A stretch of DNA of 64,000 nt from the NCBI RefSeq assembly GCF_011290685.1, contig NZ_JAANYN010000004.1, forward strand, positions 124,001-188,000. The letters are read 5' to 3'. The DNA comes from Cyclobacterium plantarum. Lineage in GTDB: Bacteria; Bacteroidota; Bacteroidia; Cytophagales; Cyclobacteriaceae. The notes beneath the pieces are model-generated. The model saw only the letters and a program-made list of their open reading frames with translations. It made no database searches and had not been told where the DNA came from. Positions 56,532 through 64,000 of the stretch are shown here, piece after piece (within the stretch, counting starts at the first letter, position 1; every line of letters begins with the position of its first letter). A program made the position numbers and the translations under genes.

Positions 56532-58499
56532 ATGAGGTCTCGGATTCTCTTATTTTTATCTTCATTAATCTTTTGGTCTTGCCAACCGGAAGAGACGGCC
56601 TTTCCGGTTTTGGAATTGACCAACATAACCATTGGTGAAATGGAAATTCAAGGCATAGAACCCTTGACCGGTATCCCCGTTGATCAGGCCATTCATTTAC
56701 ATTTTACTATTCCCCTGGCCTTAAAATCCGTTCCCGAAAACCTGGAATTAACGGATATGGATTCAGGAAAAGAAGTCCCTTTCAATACCAATTTTCTGGA
56801 CGGATCGCAGACCATCAGGCTGCTTCCGGTAGGCTTGCTGAAAGCGGGAACCACCTACAAGCTGGAAATTCATCCAGGATTAACCGGTGTGAATGGACAA
56901 GTATATGCAGGCAAGGAGCTTGTATTTACCACTCTTTTTGGAGCTGTTTCGGTACAGTCATTTGTCCTGCAGGGCGCAGATCATCTTGGTGGCAGGAATT
57001 GGGTTGGGGCAGCGCTTGATTTTCAACTTGACCTGCATTTTTCCGGTAAAGTAGTTTTGAAGGAAGAATACATTCAACTTGAAGAAAAAGAAGAGGGACA
57101 GCTTCCTGTACAGGTAATTCATGTCAAAGATTCTCTTCATTACCAAATCCGGTCCCCGGAACCCTTGAAGGACTTGAGACAATTTACCTTTTCCCTTTCT
57201 GAAGATCAGCACCCGGACACTGGGATTGATGTGGAAGGATTCGAACTCACTTTTTATACTGAGCCGGCAGCTGAACCAAAATTTCCCGTGTTGGATGAAA
57301 ATGCGCTGTTGGATAAAGTTCAATCTCAGACCTTCAGGTATTTTTGGGATTTTGCGCATCCGGTAAGCGGCATGGCAAGGGAAAGAAGTAGCTCAGGAGA
57401 CCTTGTTACCACTGGTGGTTCCGGATTCGGCATCATGGCCCTCATGGTAGGGATGGAAAGGGGCTTTATCAGTAGGGAACAAGGAGTGAGCAGGTTGTCA
57501 AAAATACTTGATTTTCTTCAGGGAGCAGATCGTTTTCATGGTGTCTGGCCCCATTGGATGAATGGCAATACAGGAAAAACCATTCCTTTCAGCACACTGG
57601 ACAACGGAGGGGATCTGGTAGAAACGGCTTTATTGATGCAAGGGTTATTAACCATTAGCAGTTACCTTGATGGCAGCAGGATTGAAGAAAAGTTGCTGCA
57701 GGATCAAATTACCCAACTTTGGGAGGAGGTTGAATGGGATTGGTACACCAGGGGAGGTCAGAACCGGTTATTCTGGCATTGGTCACCTGATCAGGAATGG
57801 GCCATGGATCTGCCCGTTTCTGGTTACAACGAAGCTTTGATCGTATATATTTTAGCAGCGGCTTCTCCCACCCACCCCATTGAGGCTGAAGTTTATCATG
57901 AAGGTTGGGCCAGAAATGGAACCATCCAAAATGGGCAGTCTTACAATGGTTTCATCCTTCCCCTTGGACAGGAAAGGGGAGGTCCCCTGTTTTTTGCCCA
58001 CTATTCTTTTTTGGGGTTGGATCCCAGGAATTTGGTTGACAGGTATGCAGGTTATTGGGAGCAGAACCGCATGCATAGCCTGATCAATAGGGCGCATTGT
58101 ATCCAAAATCCTCAATCCTATGTGGGTTACGGTGCCGAATCCTGGGGATTGACTGCAAGTGATAATCCAGAAGGATATGCAGCGCATTCACCTACCCGGG
58201 ACCTGGGTGTGATCACTCCAACGGCAGCCTTATCCTCTATGCCCTATACACCCCGGGAATCCATGGAAGCCCTGAAATATTTCTATTACCGGTTAGGGGA
58301 CAGACTTTGGGGAGAAATGGGCTTTTTGGATGCATTTGACCTAACCAAACAATGGTTTGCTACGGATTACCTGGCCATCGATCAGGGGCCTATTGTATTA
58401 ATGATTGAAAATTACCGGACAGGTTTACTTTGGAATCATTTTATGCAAAATAAAGATATCCAATCCGGCCTGGAAAAATTAGATTTTACTTATGAATAG
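56532..58499 (+). CDS. GH144-type endo-beta-1,2-glucanase-like lipoprotein with Ig-like N-terminus
   Basis: 655 residues. Signal with Cys in FWSCQPEE. Residues about 25-140 form a Big_5-like Ig domain (GIPVDQAIHLHFTIPLALKS, LLPVGLLKAGTTYKLEIHPG), and about 140-245 a second beta domain. The catalytic 'glycoamylase' domain covers about 255-650: FRYFWDFAHPVSGMARERSS, GSGFGIMALMVGMERGFIS, ADRFHGVWPHWMNGNTGKT, GGDLVETALLMQGLL, FWHWSPDQEWAMDLPVSGYN, GGPLFFAHYSFLGLDPRNLV, HSLINRAHCIQNP, YGAESWGLTAS and AIDQGPIVLMIENYRTGLLW. This matches the family founded on the Chitinophaga endo-beta-1,2-glucanase. Its stop overlaps the start of a paralogue. Confidence 0.88.
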   Translation: MRSRILLFLSSLIFWSCQPEETAFPVLELTNITIGEMEIQGIEPLTGIPVDQAIHLHFTIPLALKSVPENLELTDMDSGKEVPFNTNFLDGSQTIRLLPVGLLKAGTTYKLEIHPGLTGVNGQVYAGKELVFTTLFGAVSVQSFVLQGADHLGGRNWVGAALDFQLDLHFSGKVVLKEEYIQLEEKEEGQLPVQVIHVKDSLHYQIRSPEPLKDLRQFTFSLSEDQHPDTGIDVEGFELTFYTEPAAEPKFPVLDENALLDKVQSQTFRYFWDFAHPVSGMARERSSSGDLVTTGGSGFGIMALMVGMERGFISREQGVSRLSKILDFLQGADRFHGVWPHWMNGNTGKTIPFSTLDNGGDLVETALLMQGLLTISSYLDGSRIEEKLLQDQITQLWEEVEWDWYTRGGQNRLFWHWSPDQEWAMDLPVSGYNEALIVYILAAASPTHPIEAEVYHEGWARNGTIQNGQSYNGFILPLGQERGGPLFFAHYSFLGLDPRNLVDRYAGYWEQNRMHSLINRAHCIQNPQSYVGYGAESWGLTASDNPEGYAAHSPTRDLGVITPTAALSSMPYTPRESMEALKYFYYRLGDRLWGEMGFLDAFDLTKQWFATDYLAIDQGPIVLMIENYRTGLLWNHFMQNKDIQSGLEKLDFTYE

Positions 58500-60093
58500 C
58501 ACTAAACCCAAAATCATGAAATTATTTCCCTATTGCACGATTGTTATGCTGTTGCTTGCCGGGTATTCCTGTAAGCAAAAATCGGTTTCCCCCAACGGGA
58601 TTGAATCCAATGCCTATGACCGGCATGTGGAATTGAGTTGGAATCCCGTTGAGCTGGCGGATAAATATGAGATTTATGTTCGAAAAGAAGATGGTGATTA
58701 CTCCAAAAGAGCCGAGGTAACAGATACGCTTTACCTGGATTTTGTGAATGATCTGGGAAAAAACCTGGGTTTGCAGTATAAAATCGAAGCTGTGCTGGGA
58801 GAAGAATCCCGGATGATCGGGGAAGTGGCCGTAGAAACACGGACCATGACTGAAGAGGAATTGCTGGACATGGTTCAATACTATACATTTCGGTATTTTT
58901 GGGAGGGCGCTGAACCAAATTCGGGAATGGCCAGGGAAAGAATTCATGTGGATGGGGTATACCCTCAAGACGACCAAAATATAGTGACCGCAGGAGGGAC
59001 TGGTTTTGGACTCTTCGCCTTGCTTGCCGGTTTGGAAAGGGAATGGATCAGCCCCGATGAAGGCCTGGCCCGTTTTGAAAAGATAGTGGACTTTTTGGCG
59101 AATGCAGATCGGTTTCATGGTATTTGGTCCCATTGGATCAATGGAGAAACCGGCAAAGTCAAACCCTTTGGTCAGGATGATGATGGGGCGGATCTGGTCG
59201 AGTCGGCCTTTTTGATGCAAGGCTTACTTGCAGTAAGGGAATATTACAAGCAAGGAAATGAAAGGGAAAAAGCCCTGGCTGACAAAATAGACGTTTTGTG
59301 GAAAGAAATGCAATGGGACTGGCATACACAGGGTGGACAGGAGGTGCTTTATTGGCATTGGTCTCCGAATTTTGGATGGCAAAAAGACTTTGCTATCAGG
59401 GGGTATGATGAGTGCCTGATCACTTATGTTTTAGCAGCATCTTCGCCAACGCATGCTGTATCAGAGCAGGTATACCACCAGGGCTGGGCTCGGGGGGGAG
59501 CCATTCAAAACGAAAGCGAGGCATTTGGTTATTCCCTCCCTCTTTTACACAATGGGTCCCCTGATTACGGAGGGCCCTTGTTTTGGGCACACTATTCTTA
59601 CCTGGGATTGAATCCAAAAGGACTAAAAGACAGGTATGCGGATTATTGGGAGCATAACCGCAACCATAGCCTGATCAACCGGCAGTGGTGTATGGAGAAT
59701 GAAGCAGGGTTTAAAGGCTATGGTTCAGATTTATGGGGGCTTACTGCCAGTTATTCTACCATAGGGTATTCAGCCCACAGGCCGGGTAACGATATCGGAG
59801 TCATTTCGCCCACAGCGGCACTTTCATCCATTCCCTATACACCAAAAGAAAGCATGGAAGTCCTCAAAAACCTCTATTACAATTACGGGGAGAAAACTTT
59901 TGGCCGGTATGGGTTTTACGATGCCCTGAGCCCGGAAGAAGATTGGTACCCCAAACGGTACCTTGCCATTGATCAGGGACCCATCGTTGCCATGATAGAA
60001 AACTACCGGTCCGGTTTGGGCTGGAAATTATTTATGCAGGCTCCGGAAATTCAGGAAGGATTAAAAAAATTAGGCTTTTCCATTTCCGAATGA
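58492..60093 (+). CDS. GH144-type endo-beta-1,2-glucanase-like lipoprotein, second copy
   Basis: 533 residues; starts 8 bases inside the upstream gene, or 24 bases later at an ATG (58516) directly before the signal MKLFPYCTIVMLLLAGYSC. Residues about 35-120 resemble an FN3 domain (ESNAYDRHVELSWNPVELAD). The catalytic domain from about 122 shares every block with the upstream enzyme: FRYFWEGAEPNSGMARERIH, ADRFHGIWSHWINGETG, YWHWSPNFGWQKDFAIRGYD, GGPLFWAHYSYLGLNPKGLK, HSLINRQWCMEN, YGSDLWGLTAS and AIDQGPIVAMIENYRSGLGW. The two probably split the work between surface and periplasm or between chain lengths. Tandem duplication followed by exchange of the N-terminal domain is the likely origin. Confidence 0.88.
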   Translation: MNSTKPKIMKLFPYCTIVMLLLAGYSCKQKSVSPNGIESNAYDRHVELSWNPVELADKYEIYVRKEDGDYSKRAEVTDTLYLDFVNDLGKNLGLQYKIEAVLGEESRMIGEVAVETRTMTEEELLDMVQYYTFRYFWEGAEPNSGMARERIHVDGVYPQDDQNIVTAGGTGFGLFALLAGLEREWISPDEGLARFEKIVDFLANADRFHGIWSHWINGETGKVKPFGQDDDGADLVESAFLMQGLLAVREYYKQGNEREKALADKIDVLWKEMQWDWHTQGGQEVLYWHWSPNFGWQKDFAIRGYDECLITYVLAASSPTHAVSEQVYHQGWARGGAIQNESEAFGYSLPLLHNGSPDYGGPLFWAHYSYLGLNPKGLKDRYADYWEHNRNHSLINRQWCMENEAGFKGYGSDLWGLTASYSTIGYSAHRPGNDIGVISPTAALSSIPYTPKESMEVLKNLYYNYGEKTFGRYGFYDALSPEEDWYPKRYLAIDQGPIVAMIENYRSGLGWKLFMQAPEIQEGLKKLGFSISE

Positions 60094-60191
60094 ATCTTGA
60101 TAATGCCTCGTAATGTAAAAAATTTGGAATGGATGAAGGATAGGGAAGAAATTGTATAGTATATTCCATCAAATTTGACATTGTCCTGTTG

Positions 60192-61652
60192 ATGCCTACT
60201 AGCAAACCCACTTATCTGACATCCCTGCTGGCCTGCCTGGTTTTTTTATTTATGGCTTTCAGTTTTCCCCTGGGATTCAAAATATGGATTAAGGAAGCAG
60301 CAAATTTTACTTTATATTATTTCGGAACCTACTATCTCTACCTGGGCCTGCTTATGGTTTTGGTATTGTTGGGTATTGCGGTATCCCCATTGGGAAAAAC
60401 AAAATTGGGAGAGGGGCCGGTGGCTTATGGCTGGTTTTCCTGGGTAGCCATGCTCTACAGTACCGGAATGGGTGCCGGTTTGATGTTGCGTGCGATTCAG
60501 GAACCTGTATTTTATTATACCCAAGCCCCCAGGGCATCTGAACTTTCACCCGAAATATTTGCTCTCGAATACACCTTTTTCCATTGGGGACTTACACCCT
60601 GGGCTTTTTATGGCATGTTTGGGCTGATCATAGGATACCTGGTGTATGGGAGGGGGAGATTGATGCTTAGTTCCTCTGTTCTGCATGGCAAATACCACAA
60701 ACCCTGGTTGATTGTTCCCATAGATGTGATCACCATTATCAGTACCTTGTTTGGTGTGGTAGGTGCTGTGGGATTGGGTAGCAGGCAATTGCTGGCCGGA
60801 TTCAGGCAGCTTTTCGGAATGCTGGAAGTCAATTACACCAACAATGCTTATGTGGTAGTCTTTCTAGGCTCCTTAGCTACGCTTTCTGCTTTTACAGGTT
60901 TAAGCAATGGTATCCGCAATTTATCCAGGTTTAATATTGCACTGGCTTTGTTTTTACTATTTTTCACCTGGTTGGCAGGAGATATTTTAAGTATTTTTGG
61001 TAATTTTTCTGCAGCATCTTTAAGCTATATCAAAGATTTTTTACCCATGAGCATCAATTTTGGCTCCATGAAAGTAGGCCAGGACTTTTTGATGGACTGG
61101 ACATTTTTTTATTGGGCGTTTTGGCTATCCTGGGCTCCCTTTACAGGTGTTTTTATTGCCAGGATTTCTAAAGGCCGCACTTTTCGTGAATTTATTTTTG
61201 GTGTGCTGCTCGTACCCAGCCTGGGTACCTTCTTTTGGTTTACGGTTTTCGGATCTCAGGCTTTTGAGTTGATAGGCCATCCGGAGCTTTATGAAGGCCA
61301 GTTTGATTCTTTATATGGTTCCATTTTTGTTTTCTTTGACAGCCTTCCACTGGCAGGGCTGATCAAAATGATGGGTCTGATCCTGGTGTTTACTTTTCTT
61401 ATCACCTCCATAGATTCAGCCATTTTTGTCCTGGGGATGTTTGCTGACAATGGGAATATGGAACCCAGGAGGAGAAATCTGCTGGCCTGGGGGTTGATTT
61501 TGGTCCTGTTTACCGTGGCCACGATTTTTGTGGGGAAAGAACAACTTTTGGAATCCATAAGTCAATTGCTGGTATTGATGGCCTTGCCATTTAGTTGGGT
61601 TTACCTGCTGATGATCAGTAGTTTTCTTTTTATCTTGTACCAAAAGAAATAA
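60192..61652 (+). CDS. BCCT-family transporter
   Basis: 486 residues from the ATG at 60192 (a TTG just before is in frame). About 12 hydrophobic segments. BCCT signatures: YSTGMGAGLMLRAIQEPVFY (the glycine-rich TM3 region; known betaine carriers have GMGIG), FFHWGLTPWAFYG, and the highly conserved WTFFYWAFWLSWAPFTGVFI with ARISKGRTFREF, then ITSIDSAIFVLGMF. BCCT proteins move betaine, choline, carnitine or related quaternary ammonium compounds across the inner membrane. The protein lacks the long cytoplasmic tails of osmoregulated members. Placement between glucanase and TIM-barrel hydrolase genes is unusual. Confidence 0.92.
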   Translation: MPTSKPTYLTSLLACLVFLFMAFSFPLGFKIWIKEAANFTLYYFGTYYLYLGLLMVLVLLGIAVSPLGKTKLGEGPVAYGWFSWVAMLYSTGMGAGLMLRAIQEPVFYYTQAPRASELSPEIFALEYTFFHWGLTPWAFYGMFGLIIGYLVYGRGRLMLSSSVLHGKYHKPWLIVPIDVITIISTLFGVVGAVGLGSRQLLAGFRQLFGMLEVNYTNNAYVVVFLGSLATLSAFTGLSNGIRNLSRFNIALALFLLFFTWLAGDILSIFGNFSAASLSYIKDFLPMSINFGSMKVGQDFLMDWTFFYWAFWLSWAPFTGVFIARISKGRTFREFIFGVLLVPSLGTFFWFTVFGSQAFELIGHPELYEGQFDSLYGSIFVFFDSLPLAGLIKMMGLILVFTFLITSIDSAIFVLGMFADNGNMEPRRRNLLAWGLILVLFTVATIFVGKEQLLESISQLLVLMALPFSWVYLLMISSFLFILYQKK

Positions 61653-61654
61653 AC

Positions 61655-62737
61655 ATGTTATTCCAGGGAAACAAATGTATGGGACTGTTGGTGGCTTTGA
61701 GCTTATTTTTGGCTTGTATCACCTGCAACACTGCCAAAAAAACTGAGAATTTTGCCAATTTTGAAGAAAGCAAACATCGTGGAGTATGTTGGGTGGGCAG
61801 CAGGAATCCATTGCAGGGAGGAGAGATGGAGAATTTAACAGCTACCGGAGTCAGCCACATTTCCCAAACCCCTTTTGGCTGGCAGCGCCATACATCGGAG
61901 CCGTCGATCAGGTGGGAAACCCATTCAGAAAAGATCTGGTGGGGGGAAAGCAGCAAAGGCCTGGTGGCTACCATTGATACGGCCCAAAGCCAGGGCCTGA
62001 TCAGTATTTTAAAACCCCACATTTGGGTGCGTGGATCCTGGCCCGGAGAAATCGCCATGACAACGGAAACCGATTGGCAAATCTGGTTTGACAATTACAA
62101 ATCATTCATTTTGTATTATGCCAACCTTGCTGAGCAGAGAAAGCTTCCCTTATTTTGTGTAGGAACAGAATTGGAAAAAACCAGTCACCGGGAAAACGAT
62201 TGGCGGGAAATCATAGCTGCGGTAAAGGAGGTATACGGTGGAAAGTTAACCTATGCGGCAAATTTCACAGAGTATGAATACGTAAAATTTTGGGATGCGC
62301 TGGACTACATTGGTGTTCAGGCCTATTTTCCCCTGGCTACTGGTGAAAATCCAACTTTGGATCAACTTTTACAGGGATGGAAAAGAATAATACCTGATCT
62401 GGAAAAGGTGAATCTGCTTTACCAAAAACCCATTTTATTCACCGAGTTGGGTTATTGTAATACTAATGATGCGGCTGATGCTCCATGGGTGTGGCCAAAT
62501 GAAAGGAAAAACGCCATTTTATCCGAAGAAATGCAAGCGCGCTGTTATACTGCTTTTTTTGAATCTGTATGGCACCAACCCTGGTTTCAGGGGGTTTATT
62601 TCTGGAAATGGTATCCGGAATCCAGAAACCGCAGCCCTGATTTTACCCCCCAACATAAAATGGCACAAAAGGTGATGCAAACGTATTTTACCTTTCAAAC
62701 ACCTGAAATCGGGCATGACGTAGCCGTCAAACAATAG
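61655..62737 (+). CDS. GH113-like TIM-barrel glycoside hydrolase lipoprotein
   Basis: 360 residues starting 3 bases after the BCCT stop; an ATG at 61679 is an alternative. Lipoprotein-like signal (ALSLFLACITC). The barrel shows RGVCWVGSRNPLQGGEMENL, GVSHISQTPFGW, GLISILKPHIWVRGSWPGEI, acid/base E172 in FCVGTELEKTS, YIGVQAYFPLA, nucleophile E264 in LFTELGYCN, and VYFWKWYPE. This is the GH113/'GTA TIM-barrel' pattern; characterised members are beta-mannanases, but the family is diverse and a role on beta-glucan fragments is possible. The last 11 codons (PE IGHDVAVKQ region) come from an interspersed repeat, so the original C-terminus has probably been altered. Confidence 0.8.
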   Translation: MLFQGNKCMGLLVALSLFLACITCNTAKKTENFANFEESKHRGVCWVGSRNPLQGGEMENLTATGVSHISQTPFGWQRHTSEPSIRWETHSEKIWWGESSKGLVATIDTAQSQGLISILKPHIWVRGSWPGEIAMTTETDWQIWFDNYKSFILYYANLAEQRKLPLFCVGTELEKTSHRENDWREIIAAVKEVYGGKLTYAANFTEYEYVKFWDALDYIGVQAYFPLATGENPTLDQLLQGWKRIIPDLEKVNLLYQKPILFTELGYCNTNDAADAPWVWPNERKNAILSEEMQARCYTAFFESVWHQPWFQGVYFWKWYPESRNRSPDFTPQHKMAQKVMQTYFTFQTPEIGHDVAVKQ

Positions 62738-62770
62738 GATGATAGTAAATCATGCGAAATTCTCCCGATT
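62704..62770. repeat. interspersed repeat, copy 2
   Basis: TGAAATCGGGCATGACGTAG..., GGATGATAGTAAATCATGCGAA and TCTCCCGATT align with copy 1 at 56420-56500 with few differences. The first 34 bases lie inside the TIM-barrel hydrolase gene and include its stop codon; the rest fills the gap to the convergent TspO-like gene. Confidence 0.7.
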
Positions 62771-62775
62771 AAGAA

Positions 62776-63573
62776 TTATTTCCATTCTCCATTGAGCAAT
62801 TTTATCAGGGGAGAAGTATTTCTATTCCGGTAGCCATGTATTCCCGCAATTACAAATAAAAGGCCTGCCAGTAAAACAGATAAAATACCCACATTTGGCA
62901 AGGCTTCCCATTGTTTCACTCCTACGGCAGCAAAACCCCAAACACCCACCAAAGCTGCTTCTCTCATGTTTCTCCGAAAAGTCAACCAGATATATATCGA
63001 ACTGGCCACGATTAAAATCAAAGCAGCCCAGACCTCGTCGGCCAGAATGCCCGGCAATAAACCACTGCTTTTTATTCCCACCGAAATATTCAATACCGTG
63101 GCCAATACAATCCATCCGGTATAAATACAGACCGGCCACCAAACCCAAAAAATAATTTGCAGCGGGGCATCATATAGCTCTAGCCGAAGGCGAATGACCA
63201 GGCGGACCAATGCATACAGCAAAAGGGAAATGAGTAGTGTAGAAAGGAATATATACTCGGAAGTCCATGCCCAAACCCACAAGGCATTGCAAACATTGGC
63301 CAGCCCCAGCCAAAGGCCGGTGGGCAAAATGGAAACAGCATGACGTCCTTTAAAATGGGTGTACCACTGGTAAAGTACAAAGGCAATCAAGCCAAGGTAT
63401 ATCAATGCCCAAATGGAAAAAGCATAGGAAGCCGGCGTGAGGATAGTAGGGTACAGGCCACTGATTTCTCCTACGCTGTTACCGAAAAATTCCCCGGTTC
63501 CACCCAGGTAATTGATCAACAATGTGAAGATCAGTGTTACACTGTTGATTATTAATAAACTAAATGGTTTCAT
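62776..63573 (-). CDS. TspO/MBR-related tryptophan-rich membrane protein
   Basis: 265 residues with about seven or eight hydrophobic segments. TPASYAFSIWALIYLGLIAF near residue 45 and GLANVCNALWVWAWT match the conserved P-x-x-x-F-x-x-x-W block and following helix of the TspO/CrtK family; this longer version is usually annotated as tryptophan-rich sensory protein. TspO proteins bind porphyrins or cholesterol-like ligands in other bacteria. The role here is unknown. It lies 31 bases downstream of the interrupted MFS gene on the same strand and converges on the glucanase locus. Confidence 0.8.
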   Translation of the reverse strand: MKPFSLLIINSVTLIFTLLINYLGGTGEFFGNSVGEISGLYPTILTPASYAFSIWALIYLGLIAFVLYQWYTHFKGRHAVSILPTGLWLGLANVCNALWVWAWTSEYIFLSTLLISLLLYALVRLVIRLRLELYDAPLQIIFWVWWPVCIYTGWIVLATVLNISVGIKSSGLLPGILADEVWAALILIVASSIYIWLTFRRNMREAALVGVWGFAAVGVKQWEALPNVGILSVLLAGLLFVIAGIHGYRNRNTSPLIKLLNGEWK

Positions 63574-63604
63574 TGTTAGGTTGTTTACGGTAATTTTTTC
63601 ACTC

Positions 63605-64000
63605 TCAGCTCAACAGTTCTGATTTTTTTATGGCCCTGTAGGTTCTTTTTCTTAATACGGGAAGGCTCCTGGCATAATATCCTCCCATCAACAATACCCC
63701 CATACTTCCAATCAGTAAGGTAAAGGGGGCTCCAATCCAATCGGTAAGCATGCCTATTAGGAAGCTTCCCAAAGAAAGCGCACCCATAAATAACATGATA
63801 TAAAAACTCAACACCCTTCCCCGTTTTTCCTCTGGTGCAATGGTTTGCAATAAAGTATTGGACCCGGTGAAAATGATTACCCTACCCAAGCCTGTGGTCA
63901 CCAGGGCCAACAATGATATCTACAATATAGTGCTGAATGAAAAAACAGCCAAACCCAAACCAAAGATAACTGTCCCCAATAGAATAAGCTTGTCCAATCC
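63605..64000 (-). pseudogene. MFS transporter, C-terminal part, interrupted by an in-frame stop
   Basis: The minus-strand frame is open from the window end as LDKLILLGTVIFGLGLAVFS through FSTIL, meets a TAG at 63920-63922, and continues in the same frame as ISLLALVTTGLGRVIIFTGS, then TIAPEEKRGRVLSFY, LGSFLIGMLTDWIGAPFTLL and a basic tail (RKRTYRAIKKSELLS). Residues before and after the stop form one continuous MFS C-terminal domain (EEKRGRV is the usual loop between helices 10 and 11 region). A single base change therefore explains the break: a nonsense mutation or a sequencing error. The rest of the gene is outside the window. Confidence 0.75.

Overview
The window is 64 kb of a Bacteroidota chromosome, most likely from a marine or saline Cyclobacteriaceae-type organism (Cyclobacterium/Algoriphagus/Echinicola relatives). 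This rests on three SusC/SusD pairs, many lipoproteins, AT-rich leaders without strong Shine-Dalgarno sequences, weak matches to the Bacteroidota TAnnTTTG -7 box, an ECF sigma/FecR pair and very many sulfatases. The genus assignment is inference. No tRNA, rRNA, CRISPR array or intact insertion sequence was seen.

Layout. 1-6.1 kb: the 3' part of a sulfatase, a small membrane protein, two outer-membrane beta-barrel proteins and a GlcG/HbpS-like protein. 6.5-11.9 kb: a first SusC/SusD pair followed by a sulfatase gene that has lost its catalytic core by an in-frame internal deletion. 12.6-14.1 kb: a Tat-exported PhoD-like phosphatase. 14.2-25.7 kb: an ECF sigma factor, FecR anti-sigma factor, STN-containing SusC, SusD and three sulfatases, with a convergent GH10 xylanase at the end. 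26.9-28.0 kb: an island of perfect palindromes around a truncated REP-associated (HUH) transposase and a UPF0158 gene. 28-34.2 kb: another sulfatase, an exported CocE/S15 hydrolase and a B12-type radical SAM protein.

34.3-46.1 kb: a tight seven-gene run that ends in a strong terminator. It encodes a probable exported toroid/lyase-like protein, a sulfatase, a formylglycine-generating enzyme (FGE) with a lipoprotein signal, two more sulfatases, a cytochrome c/beta-propeller sugar dehydrogenase-like lipoprotein and a Tat-exported enolase-superfamily enzyme. Read together it looks like a periplasmic route: cleave and desulfate the glycan, oxidise the sugar, dehydrate the sugar acid, with sulfatase maturation encoded in the same operon.

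46.3-62.7 kb: a lone receiver protein, a BNR_4-like propeller protein, then a membrane sensor fused to a transposase-type zinc ribbon and helix-turn-helix. Next comes a polysaccharide utilisation locus with SusC, SusD, a LamG lipoprotein, two GH144-type beta-1,2-glucanase-like enzymes, a BCCT transporter and a GH113-like TIM-barrel hydrolase. Two copies of an interspersed repeat flank the hydrolase section, and the second copy supplies the last codons of the TIM-barrel gene. 62.8-64 kb: a TspO-like membrane protein and the 3' part of an MFS transporter with an in-frame stop, both on the minus strand.

In all there are seven complete sulfatases, one cut by the window edge and one internally deleted relic. 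Together with GH10 and the FGE they point to use of sulfated plant or algal polysaccharides. The GH144 locus points to a different substrate, beta-1,2-glucan.
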